Position numbers and translations under genes: made by a program
Shown: positions 35,301 through 44,500 of the stretch, one piece after another
How positions within the stretch are numbered: the stretch's first letter is position 1
Layout of the letters: every line of letters begins with the position of its first letter
NCBI GenBank assembly: GCA_964594985.1
Contig: CAZQNQ010000008.1
Coordinates: 62,001 to 126,000 of the forward strand
Source of the DNA: JADLHS01 sp964594985
Lineage (GTDB): Bacteria; Verrucomicrobiota; Verrucomicrobiia; Limisphaerales; JADLHS01
Direction: 5' to 3'
DNA length: 64,000 nt
Notes under the pieces: model-generated
Told to the model about the DNA's origin: nothing
Databases searched by the model: none
Seen by the model: only the letters and a program-made list of their open reading frames with translations

Positions 35301-35731
35301 ATGGCATGGAGAACATCCTCGCCACACAAAAGCGGGTCTCCAAGATGTATTTCGATGACGGCAGCGTGAAGCAGGCTTGTCCGCCATTGCAGGCGCTGCT
35401 GCACATCATGCTGCACGATCAGTGGGAGGGCAAAGACCTCAATCATCCCGACGTGCGCAAGCTGTTCACGCGCGAGAACCTCGTCGCAAGCGACTGGTAT
35501 GCGGCGCGCTTGAAGGCCAAGCAGGCCGTGGATCGCAAGCTCTGGAAGCGGCATGTCGAGTATCTCGACAAGTTCCAGAAACGCCCGACGCACACCGATG
35601 AAGCGACGCGGCTGGACATCGCCAGCCGGTTGACGCATGCCCGCACGATGCTGGCGACCGTTGAGGCGGCGGCGTACCTGGATAGCTTGTCGGGAACATT
35701 GGGGGCGGAACCGATCGAAGCTTATCTCTGA
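32303..35731 (+). CDS. PPi-type phosphoenolpyruvate carboxykinase
   Basis: The 1142-residue product resembles the large PPi-dependent PEPCK characterised from Propionibacterium freudenreichii and Entamoeba (about 1100-1150 residues), which interconverts PEP + CO2 + phosphate with oxaloacetate + PPi. It is distant from ATP- and GTP-PEPCK. Segments I recognise from memory are NADNYFGYCKKEVKTQISYA-like at about 330 (here IIADNYFGYCKKEVKTQISY), TVSGGGKSEISKPI at about 490, QRPDDAIHRGYDKQ at about 685, and ELFMEFICSMTGKSPSTTGA followed by GSEGALTKGPFNALP at about 843-877. The ATG at 32303 is preferred; an in-frame ATG 13 codons earlier is possible. It is followed by a sugar-phosphate mutarotase, which fits central carbon metabolism rather than the ligase cluster upstream. 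Confidence 0.82.
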   Translation: MVDSTNTGSGTTFTPTQLTSYINVKLALLGCQPVRVVDDAESSDLVSAFAAQYQEKERLLGQYLCPADQRIQTFLYDYLQDVPVPRLPLRTFTLDRPGLARVLSLPVDRDEFSSDIITSYRVHQGVLHNPKSDRRTTAGIFHVTEGGLPIPDDKLGVPKLTFARMLALALTPPKELLRLPFTATQPQPAECFVSLLLRPIICPEVPGVTSQKTMEVRFFVPGNMVSNLDFVESIFGNAGDPLLPENDAGLDSEHWSGHTGCVILAPHLVRVTKKAVGLPHWNDATERQRRDGMCWKDENELYNNGGAFKITCRDEQGVIVTIIADNYFGYCKKEVKTQISYAANLFGLCEEEHAGGALAFAAFDLGEEFSGDVHVKRLGHNIEEVLSLYADFMHVKPEGYAVDKKFPSIFYVPEHARFDLHAQRVTWKNKTGEHAIKLLPAQTYVRPSGYKVRMEKPAGVNRQWRLVGITAEGLLCHKPCTVSGGGKSEISKPITDAILTGPVFVADLKGDMDKVAKLINRDYSDRFKDPKRVDKRAILSSERSLGSVIKLLTPDERDFTDEYNAWLETVPQYIKELVFVVKRYNQPEWGAKWREHFTVDIINGTPGNELKCDNRKLVTTHLRVGFDDEGAWRTFGLRKDFYPAVKIQAEDDITASVVVPSRQLKHLSETENSPSLKFVLNCEKRLFQRPDDAIHRGYDKQTEKDFSRTDNFFSNYEPLKAETAHEIMEDTIGFNQYTEPMQRVIRKVAAGGASYFVSTAHPRLVDGKPSKNPRYLQVRPDLLAPQEAYLAEMAMRLRRRVPANLPVLTPVGAVLPGRRNNPPEPGVRPLAVFNPIHYLELPELFMEFICSMTGKSPSTTGAGSEGALTKGPFNALPPIIDLNNALVSFLLTGHNGFVTAAGYVGPKFRVDHDISLIVPEVWGHLTPEERDPKFLIANHYLDKCEDFEHEGKKILASRLGYRINIRFVHYFFGRVFNHPHTVFTEAMLKPELQDKAVFVDGMENILATQKRVSKMYFDDGSVKQACPPLQALLHIMLHDQWEGKDLNHPDVRKLFTRENLVASDWYAARLKAKQAVDRKLWKRHVEYLDKFQKRPTHTDEATRLDIASRLTHARTMLATVEAAAYLDSLSGTLGAEPIEAYL

Positions 35732-35768
35732 GCGAAAGGTTCACCGCCGCCCGCTAGAGGAACGCACT

Positions 35769-36608
35769 ATGAATGTGATCAATGGACGCGGGGGCTTGCC
35801 GATGGTGCAGATTCAAACGCCGTGGAGTGCGGCGGAGATTTATCTGCACGGCGCGGGCGTCACGCACTTTCAACTGCACGGCGAGCCTCCCCTGCTCTTC
35901 CTCAGCGAGCAAAGCCGCTTTGAGAAGGATGCCCCCATCCGCGGCGGCATCCCGATCATCTTTCCGTGGTTCGGCAAACCGGAAGGCCACACCTCGCAAC
36001 ACGGCTTCGCGCGCATCCGCAGTTGGGAACTGGTGGAGGTCAGCAAACAAACCGATGGCAGCATCGTAGTTCATCTGATTCTGCCGGCCAGCACGGAACT
36101 GCTGGCCATCCCGCTGGATTATTACGTTACCATCGGCAAAACCCTCACGACCGAACTGGTGGTGACCAATTTTTCCGACCGCGAATTCCATTTCGAAAAC
36201 TGCCTGCATACCTACTTCACCGTCGGCGACATCCAGCAGGTCCGGGTCGCGGGTTTGCAGGGCGTGGAATATCTCGATTCGCTCGACGGATGGGCGCGCA
36301 AGCTGGAAATGGAAAAGGCCATCCGCTTCACCGGCGAAGTGGACCGGGTTTACCTCAACACGCCACACGCGGTGGAGATTCACGATGCCGCGTTGCGCCG
36401 CGTCATCCGCGTCGCGAAGGAAGGCTCGGCCTCGACCGTGGTCTGGAATCCGTGGCTTGCGAAGGCCAAAGCGATGCCGGACTTCGGTGCCAGCGAATAT
36501 CAGCGGATGGTCTGCGTCGAGTCCGGCAACTGCGCCGCAAACGCGATCCGGCTCGCCGCCGGACACGAATCGCGGCTAAAAGTAAATCTCAGCAGTGTGG
36601 CGACGTAA
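35769..36608 (+). CDS. D-hexose-6-phosphate mutarotase (YeaD-like)
   Basis: The 279-residue product is an aldose-1-epimerase-fold enzyme that balances alpha and beta anomers of hexose 6-phosphates. Visible family blocks are RGGIPIIFPWFG (about 60-71), QHGFARIRSWEL (about 78-89), ENCLHTYFTVGD with the catalytic His (about 143-154), and VVWNPWLAKAKAMPDFGASE near 222-241. The ATG at 35769 lies 37 bases after the PPi-PEPCK stop, so the two genes are probably cotranscribed. Confidence 0.88.
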   Translation: MNVINGRGGLPMVQIQTPWSAAEIYLHGAGVTHFQLHGEPPLLFLSEQSRFEKDAPIRGGIPIIFPWFGKPEGHTSQHGFARIRSWELVEVSKQTDGSIVVHLILPASTELLAIPLDYYVTIGKTLTTELVVTNFSDREFHFENCLHTYFTVGDIQQVRVAGLQGVEYLDSLDGWARKLEMEKAIRFTGEVDRVYLNTPHAVEIHDAALRRVIRVAKEGSASTVVWNPWLAKAKAMPDFGASEYQRMVCVESGNCAANAIRLAAGHESRLKVNLSSVAT

Positions 36609-36740
36609 TCGAACCAACCATTAACTTGCCCCTTCCCAAAAATTGCAGGCAACTGGCGCGGTCGCAGCCCGCACCGAAGTTCGGCCCGGAAAGAGCCTAG
36701 TGAACATGGCGTGTTTGGTGCATGGATTGGCGGGTCGAGT

Positions 36741-37340
36741 TCACTTCCGTCGGTCGTGCAGCCAGAAGTTCCGCACCACAAAGTTGTCAGTAAATTCCAC
36801 CAGCAATTCGCGCCGGCCGGTCTCATGCAGCGTCGCGCCTTCGCCGTAATACCAACTGGCGCTCGGATTTCCGTCAATGCTCAACCCCTCGACCGCGGCG
36901 GGCCCAAACCAGGCCGTCAACTCGTCGCGCGTCGTCAGCCCGCGCTGGATCCCGCTCAATTTTACCGGGTCGAACGGATGTCCCATGCGCCATTTTCCGT
37001 CCCGCCCGACATTTCCCCGCAACTCGCCGACATGGAAGCGATATTTCTCCACCCGGCCCTGCGCGTTGTAGAGGACATGCAAGGTGCGGAACACAGCCGT
37101 TCGGTGGATTCTGCCGGAGGTGGATTTCCGGGACACAAATTGGAACAACTCCAGCGTGTTCCCGTTTCCGCCGGTTGCGGATTCGAGCGGCGGGCCAAAA
37201 ATGGCATGCACTTCGCCCTGTGACTGGCCCTCGTGCAACTGCTGGATGCTTTTGGTGTCCAACGATTGTCCGGGCGTCATGCAGCCGGAGAGGACGCAGA
37301 GGGGGATGAGAAGGGTCAGGATTTTTTGAATGGTTTGCAT
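36741..37340 (-). CDS. Lipoprotein with BamE/SmpA-like fold
   Basis: From the ATG at 37340 the product has 199 residues. It starts MQTIQKILTLLIPLCVLSGC, a lipoprotein signal with lipobox LSGC, so it is anchored to a membrane outside the cytoplasm. The segment LHEGQSQGEVHAIFGPP is like the G-X-T/S-X-X-E/D-V...G-P pattern of the BamE/SmpA family, and a second copy (GLTTRDELTAWFGP) follows at about 138-151, so two such modules may be present. An upstream in-frame ATG (37370) would spoil the signal. The exact role is unknown. Confidence 0.65.
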   Translation of the reverse strand: MQTIQKILTLLIPLCVLSGCMTPGQSLDTKSIQQLHEGQSQGEVHAIFGPPLESATGGNGNTLELFQFVSRKSTSGRIHRTAVFRTLHVLYNAQGRVEKYRFHVGELRGNVGRDGKWRMGHPFDPVKLSGIQRGLTTRDELTAWFGPAAVEGLSIDGNPSASWYYGEGATLHETGRRELLVEFTDNFVVRNFWLHDRRK

Positions 37341-37403
37341 TGGATGATCCAGCTTAAAAACGGAGGTCATATTTTCAATTTTGCATCAAGTCGTTTGATT
37401 AAA

Positions 37404-37766
37404 TCAGGATTCAAAAACTCGCATGCCACACTGATGACAGTGGCCTGTTTCCGCCGTTTTCTTCCCATCATTGAGTATCAAATAACCCTGACAGGACGGG
37501 CATCTCAAACCCAGTCTAGCAAAATGTTTTTTGCTATCCCGTTCAGCGGGAAAGGTGGCGGCAAAAAGCAACACACAAAAGACGAGTTCGAGGAGAATGG
37601 CATTGCGAGCGTCGGTAGCGAAATAAATCCAGAGAAGCACCGCCAGAATAATGCTGCCGACAGACGATGCTAACTGTATGAAATAAATCACACCGAGCGG
37701 AATGACGCGGCGGCGTATCCGCCGCTCCGACTCCGCTTGCTTGGATAAAAATTCTTCTCGTGTCAT
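37404..37766 (-). CDS. Small membrane protein with C-terminal zinc-ribbon-like motif
   Basis: The 120-residue product has a basic N terminus, two hydrophobic helices (about 24-47 and 54-72), and a tail with two CxxC pairs, RCPSCQG and CHQCGM, spaced as in a zinc ribbon. I do not recognise the family. It lies between the lipoprotein gene and an IS remnant on the same strand as both the lipoprotein and the Rhs locus. Confidence 0.55.
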   Translation of the reverse strand: MTREEFLSKQAESERRIRRRVIPLGVIYFIQLASSVGSIILAVLLWIYFATDARNAILLELVFCVLLFAATFPAERDSKKHFARLGLRCPSCQGYLILNDGKKTAETGHCHQCGMRVFES

Positions 37767-37783
37767 ACCGCTGGTGATAATGC

Positions 37784-37924
37784 CTACTTGCCAGTTGATG
37801 ATTGACCAGACGAACCAAAATTAAACGACGGATTAAACCAACTTCCTTGCTGGTTGCCGGATGGTTGCAAGAACAAACCCGCACCACTTGCGATACCTGT
37901 AGCAGCAGCACCGCCACTTGCTGG
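37784..37924 (-). pseudogene. Orphan C-terminal gene fragment (Gly/Ser-rich)
   Basis: About 45 codons end in GSWFNPSFNFGSSGQSSTGK and a stop at 37784. Upstream the frame runs into an IS630 remnant in the opposite direction, so this looks like the tail of a gene cut off by the insertion. The Gly/Ala/Ser style would suit the variable end of an Rhs-type protein, but it is too short to identify. Confidence 0.35.
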
Positions 37925-38139
37925 TGTGGGTGCAGACCAAGATCGAGGTCTTTCTGCTGCCGCCGTATTCGCCGGAATACAACGCCACCGAACGGTTATG
38001 GCACCACACCCGCAAGAAGAGCACCCATAATCGCTTCTTCGATCAACCCGAGGAACTTTGCCGGTCATTGTTCGCCACGTTTCACGACATGCAAAAACAT
38101 CCGGAAACCATCCAAGGATTCCTGAACCCTTACTTTTGA
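37918..38139 (+). pseudogene. IS630-family transposase remnant (3' end)
   Basis: The fragment encodes VQTKIEVFLLPPYSPEYNAT then ERLWHHTRKKSTHNRFF and ends GFLNPYF. The block PPYSPEYNATERLW is the last catalytic region (E of DDE) of IS630/Tc1-like transposases. About the first two-thirds of the gene is missing, so it cannot be active. It abuts the gene fragment at 37784-37924 and lies just downstream of the Rhs locus. Confidence 0.8.
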
Positions 38140-38178
38140 CGCCCGCTATGTCGTATTACTTATACGCGGTCATATAGT

Positions 38179-38538
38179 TCATTGCCAGACGACGGTTGGT
38201 TTTGGAGGATTGTCGAGGATGGCTGCTTCGGCTGTCCGGTAATCTTCCGGGCGGAGCGAAATTGAGATTAACGATCCGTCCTCAAATTCAATTCTGATTT
38301 CCTGCTCCGGGATTGTTGCTGCTTCGCGAACCAGTTTGCCGATTCGCTCGCACAATGCGTCTCGATAACCCTTCTCTCCCCATTCAAAGCATTGGTTCAT
38401 CACGTGAACGCTCGACTTTGTGAGCACGGTTAAACCAGGTCCGTCAAACTGTAGTTGGACGTAATCCTGAACGAATACGACCGCACTCAAATGAGAGCCT
38501 GCGAGGACTTTTAGCGGGTTTGGATTTTGTTCCGGCAT
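38179..38538 (-). CDS. Probable immunity protein of the Rhs locus
   Basis: The 119-residue soluble product starts nine bases after the Rhs stop on the same strand, the usual place of an immunity gene. Blocks such as SAVVFVQDYVQLQFDGPGLT, GYRDALCERIGKLV and EFEDGSLISISLRPEDYRT resemble a small uncharacterised family that I recall seeing next to polymorphic-toxin genes with a similar C terminus. It would protect the cell from the toxin tip of the 38548 protein. This is inference from position and resemblance. Confidence 0.6.
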   Translation of the reverse strand: MPEQNPNPLKVLAGSHLSAVVFVQDYVQLQFDGPGLTVLTKSSVHVMNQCFEWGEKGYRDALCERIGKLVREAATIPEQEIRIEFEDGSLISISLRPEDYRTAEAAILDNPPKPTVVWQ

Positions 38539-38547
38539 AATTTTTGG

Positions 38548-41500
38548 TTACGGAGGAGTGAGCGATATGTGCCAAAGCGGGTTGTTTGGCGCGATGGTTT
38601 GACCGGTAAACGGATTGACACTTTGCCCGCCAATGTTCTGGTAGTTGACGTAACCTGCCGGATAACCGGGAGACGGGCCTCGTGGTAACGTGGCGTCCAT
38701 AATGCGAACGTTGGACACCCGAAGGTCGAGTCCCAATCCTCCACTTCCGCCGGTGTAGCCGAACCCGGTCGTTCGTCCTCCTTGGTTTATGATTAGAACT
38801 GGCCCACTCGCCCCCTGCGGCACGATGATGGCATCACCTCCGGGACTTACGACGAACCGATTTCCAGATGATGGTAGGATGTTTACTCGGGACGTTACTG
38901 TTTCTGCGGCAGTCGTTTTAACCGCAGTTCCCGATCCCTTGCCGATGAGAAAATTGAGCAACCAAGAAACCGCCCCCGATGACGAATCCACTCCGCCGCC
39001 CCGATGGGGTTTATCAAACAACCCACCTAATATCTTGAAACCGGTTTTAACCGTCCACTTGACTCCGGTTTCAATCGCGCCGCCAACGGCATCGGTGGCG
39101 CGATCAAACTTTCCGAACCATGAGTTGTCCTGTGGCATTTGCGCGCCCAACCCAAACGGATCAATCAGGCTCACCGGATTGCCATCGGCGTAAGCGTAGA
39201 AATTCAAGCCCCCTTCAAACCCGCTTGGGTCAGCGTTGATGAAACGGCAAATGTGCGGGTTGTAATACCGCGCCCGCATGTAGAGCAGGCCGTTCGCGTC
39301 GGTCTGCACGCCGTATCTGCCATTGAACAGGAACGGCGTGTCATTCGTGCCGCTGCGGTAGGTCGTCGTGCCGTAAGGTGAATACTCGATCCGGTCCGTC
39401 ACGTTGCCGCTGTTGTCGGTCAGCGCCACCGTGCTGCCCCGGAAATCAAAGTGATACGTCAGCGTGTTGGTGCTTGTCGCCGTCTCGGTGATTTCATACT
39501 GCAAGCCGAGGCCGTAAATGTAGTAGTTCGTGATACCCCCATTGATTCGTATCAACACTTGCGACAGCGGCGCGTTCGGATTGATCACAAAGCGCGTGAC
39601 ACTCGCCCCATTGGTAATCGCGGTGCGATTTCCCGCCGGGTCATAGCCGTAGGCAGTAGTTGATAGTTGATGGTTGAAAGTTGAGAGGCGGTTGCGGGCA
39701 TCATACGCGTAAGTGGCAAAGGTGTTGTTCGTGAGCGGGCCGCTGGTCATGTTCCCGTCCAGATCGTGAGTGACGTTCAAGCCATTGAACGTGGCGAGGC
39801 GGTTGTCATCGTCGAACGTCATGGTACGCGCCGGTGGCGTGTAGGCGTGCGGCAGCGGCGCGGCAAATTCCCACCCGATGCGGGCGGAGTTGTTCCAGTT
39901 GAATTTGAATCTCGCGATCGGCGTGCCGCCGGTCGTTTGCTCCCAGATGTTGGTCGTCTGCCCGGCGGCATCATAAGCAATTTCGCGCACCGTGCCGTTG
40001 GGCCGCACCAAGCTGGTGAGGCGATTGGCCAAGTCATACGTGAAGCGGGTTTGTCGTCCGGCCCAATCCGTGATGTTGGTCAACCGGTTGAGCGAGTCAT
40101 ACGCGTAGTTCACCACGCGGTTGCCGGGATAAATCAAGTTGGTGAGGTTGCCGTTGGCGTCATGCCGATACTGGATCAGGTTGCCGTCCGCATCCCGGTA
40201 ACTCGACACGCGGTCATACGCATCGAACGTCCACGCATTTGTTCGTCCGTTCTCGACGAGGTTCGTCACATTGTCATTGGCATCGTAACGGAGCAAGCGG
40301 CTGGCGACGGCATCGGCGCTGTTGGTCAACCGGCCCTTGGCGTCATAAAAATTGGTGGTGGTCTGCGCGGACGGTTCGCGCATCGTGCTGACCAAACCCC
40401 GTGAATCATACGTCACGCGCGTCTCGCGTCCGAGCGGCGTGATGGTGTTGGTCAGCCGGTTGGCGGCATCAAACTGAAATTGCCAACGCTTGCCGTTGCG
40501 ATTGGTGAGGGCGACTTGGTTTCCGGCGGCATCGAAGGCGCGTAAAACGGCGTGGCCCGCGCCGTCCACGGATTGCGTCAACTCACCGCGGGCATTCCAG
40601 GACTGGCGGGTGACTTCATTAGCGGCATTGGTCGCCGCGAGTTGCCGCCCGACCGCATCGTGCGCGAACCGCATCGTGCGATTGAGCGGATCGGTGACGC
40701 TGACGAGACGTTGCGCGGCATCATTGGTGAAGCTGACGGTCTGTTGCAGCGGGTTGATCGTCCGCGCCAGCCAGTCGCGCCGGTCATACACGTTCGTCAC
40801 CACCGGAACGCCCTGCGGCGTGCCGGGCCAAGTGGTGGCCAGTAATTTTTGCGTCGCACTCCAGGTCTGGCTGCGGGTGAAGCCCCGGGCATCGGTGGCG
40901 CTTTGCACATTGCCCACCGCGTCAAAGGAAATCCGGGCCGTGAGATTGGTTGGCGCGATGGTGTTGGTCAGTTCGCGGTGCTGGTTATACTGAAAGCTGG
41001 TGACGAATCCCCGGGCGTTGGTGCGGCTCAACACGTCGCCGCGCGAACCGTTCAAGAAACCTTCCACGCCCAAGCCGCCGGGATGCGTAATGCGGTTCAC
41101 GTATCCGTTGGCATCGTAGCCAAAGGCCGTCGCGCCGCCCGCGTTGGTGCGGCCCGCGAACGTGCCATCGGCGTTGTAGCCGAAGGTGATCCATTCTCCG
41201 GCAGCGTTGGTCTGACCAATCAAGGAATGCTGAGTGTTAAAGCCGAAGCGATTGGTATTGCCACGCGCATCTACGGTGGAGGTCAGGCGATATTGTGAAT
41301 CGTAAACCAAGCGGTTGGTGAAATTGAGTGGGTCAATGGAATGGAGCAGGTTGTGGCGACCATCAAACTCAAACCGATTCGTTTCATTCAAAGGCGAAAC
41401 CGTCATCACGACATGATCTTGACCGTCGTAGAAATTTTGCGAGACGTTGCCCAGCGCATCCGCCAAAGCCACGAGGCGGGACTTGTCATCGTAAAAGAAC

Positions 41501-44500
41501 CGCCGCTTGTTGCCCGCCGGGTCTTGCTCCACGTTGACCAAACCCGACCAATAGAGATGCCAGATCTTGTTCGTGTCACCTTCAGTAAGCTGGGTGACAA
41601 CTCGTCCGAACCCGTCATAAATGTTGGTGGTCACAAGCTGCCCCAGCGCATCCTTGACTGCGAGCATTTGGTGATTCGTGTCATACTGGAAAGTGCTGGT
41701 TTTGTTTTCCGCATCAGTCACGGAGGCCAAGTCCAGTTGCCCGGCGTTGGTGGTGTAACCAAAAGAAACCGTTCGGTTCGGACTGGCGTTATCCGTTATG
41801 GACGTCAGACGCAACGGCGTTCCCGAGTAGGCGAGTGTCAGCGTGCGGTTTTTCCAATCGGCAAGTTGCGTCACCCAATTGCTGGACGCGCCCGTGCCAT
41901 AAGTGAGCCGCAAACTTTGGTTGTATTGATCCACGATATTCGTCATCCGACCAGCAGTATCAAATTTGAAAATGTTGCCGTGCCGTTCTTGCAGCCAATA
42001 AACTGAGTTGGTTTTGAGCAACGTCATCTTGCAGTTGGCTGGCGGCGTAAAGCTATTGTCAGGCTGTTTGATAAATTGCACGGTGTCTTTGCCCAGCGTC
42101 ACGGAGACGCTGTTATTGATGATTTGGTCAATGCCCCATTTCGCAATCAATGCTGTCAGCAGCCAATTCTTGGGATTCGAGTCGTTGCGGTATAGTTCTA
42201 CCGCCGCGCGAGTGGCAACAATCGTGGCTGCCATTTGTTGCGGGGTTGTGTCGCCAAGCCCGGCTTCGGCTGCGGCGATCTCAGCCAATCGGAAATACCA
42301 GTTGTGCGTCCAGCCATACGCGAGGCCCGCCGGATTACTGTCCCGCCGCGCGGAACTGTAATGGCGCGAAAAAGCAAAACCTTTTGGCGGAGATTGACCA
42401 AGCGCAAGGTCGGTTCCGTCCAGAGTAAATGAACCATTCGCCATGTTGACCGGATCAGCGCCGTAAACTCCCCATGGATTAAACGGTGAGTTCGGATCGA
42501 AGTATTGCTGCTGTCCATTACCCCACTGCGAAACAGCCTCCGAGTCAGGCGTGGCATTTTCGTCGGAACTGAAACCTCCGTTGTAGCCGCCATAAACGAA
42601 CATCCCAATGTCCGCGCCGGAGCTATTCTGTCTTCGGAGCACCGCGCCATAGCCGGCCCAGCTCGACGCCCCCGCCACGGGGCGGTATCCATCCCGCGGC
42701 AAAAAAATGGTGAAACCGGCATCAATGGCCTCATCGAAGAAAGACAGGTCAGAATCATAGTTGGTCAGTTGGCTGCGAACATTTGCCCCGATGATCCAGT
42801 TGTTGGAGGTCGCCAGAAAGATTTTCAACGCGTTCGTATTCGCGAGTTGCAGCATCTTCACCGTCGAAGCACCCACCAAATTTAGAGTCTTGGTTTGTTC
42901 GATGATTCCATGTTCAAAGGCACTTTCGAAATAGGGGCTCAGATCAAAGGCACGGCGTTTTTCCTGCACTAGCGCGACAGAATTGCCATCGGCGGGATAC
43001 CCGGCGCTCAACTGCTTGAAAGCATCAATAAAATACCCGTTGCCGCTCTCATAAGTCATCCGTCCGAAACGGTGGAGGTAATGACGCAGAACATTCATCT
43101 CTGTTGCAACAATGCTTACCGCTCCTTCGGTTTGGACATACCAGCTCAAGCCCATCACGTTTAATGTCTCACTTAAAACCTGCCGGGACAGGTTCGTCAG
43201 GCCCAGTTGCCGGTAGGCATCCAACTGTTTCTGCCGCTGGCGCAACCAGTAACCGTGCGCATCGAAGGCGTAGATTTGCGCGGAAGTGGAATTCCGGCGC
43301 TGGTAGGAAATGGTTGCCGTATCATCCGCATAACCTTGATCAATCAAGGTGTTGTTGGCGTAATCCCAGTCGCCATGCGGATGATGGATGAACCACGTGA
43401 CATTTGTCGTGTTGTCAGCCCCGCCCGTGGCGCGCTGCACCAACAGGGTGTCTTCCAACCACAGTTGCCCAACGCCGCTGGCGTCGAACGTCAACGCCAG
43501 ACGTTGCCCCTGAAGCGCGGGAAAATAGAGCAGGTAGTTTGTGCCAGCCAAAGTCATGGTCAGGCTCGACATCAAATTCGTCGGCTGGTAGGTCCAGTCC
43601 AACACCGGCAATTGGCCGCTGGCATCGTAATTCGGAAACAACAGGCTTTGGCTGAGCGTGGTGTTGGTCGAGGGAACAATCCGCCACCCGCCCAAAATCT
43701 CAGCAACGCTGGCGTTGGGATGATTGCTTTGTAACGTCGCCAGAAAATTGGTGGTGTAATCGCGAAGTTTATTCCGCACCGCCGCTTCATTGACGTTCTG
43801 GACATAATCGGCGGTGTTTGTTCCCCCCGCAGCAGACACAAGGTCATTTGTGTTCAACCCCATTGCAGCCGCCAGATCAATGCCTGTTACTGGCTCGCTG
43901 ATTTTGAAGGCCGGGTCTAAATAATAATCCGTTGCATCCATGGTGAGCTTTACCCACACCCGATGGAGGGCGATTGAACTATTGTCGTCGAACCAGACGA
44001 AAGTCGGATAGCCGCGAATGGCCGTTAAATTCGCGAAGTAATCCACCGTCGCCGAATAGTTGGTATTGGGGAAGCTCAGTTGCAGCCAGTGGCGCAAATC
44101 GTCGTGGTTGGTGTTTTCATACGGCATTTTCAACATGCCAAACTGATAGCCGACGTTGGTTTGACCTGCCGCCCGAAGCAAGGCCACCAACAAAGCGCAT
44201 TGGTCGAAGTCGTTGCCACTCCGTTCTAATAATGTCAGTTGTGCCCCCTTCGTCGCCCCGAAATAAAGAACGTGCCTGATGTGGTCATGCACGTAATTAA
44301 AAATGCGGAGCGGATCATTCTCCAAGCCGCGCGCCAATGCCTGAATCTCTGGAGTAATGGTTTCTGCGATCGTCGAATAGCCTTGGAGGTCTAAAGTGCC
44401 ACCCCCGCCCAGCAAAGACAGGGTTTGTGAAGTGCCGATGCTTCCATCTTCGACAGGCTGTAAAGTGCGCGTCGCTTCACGCCATCCCATCTGTGGAGTC

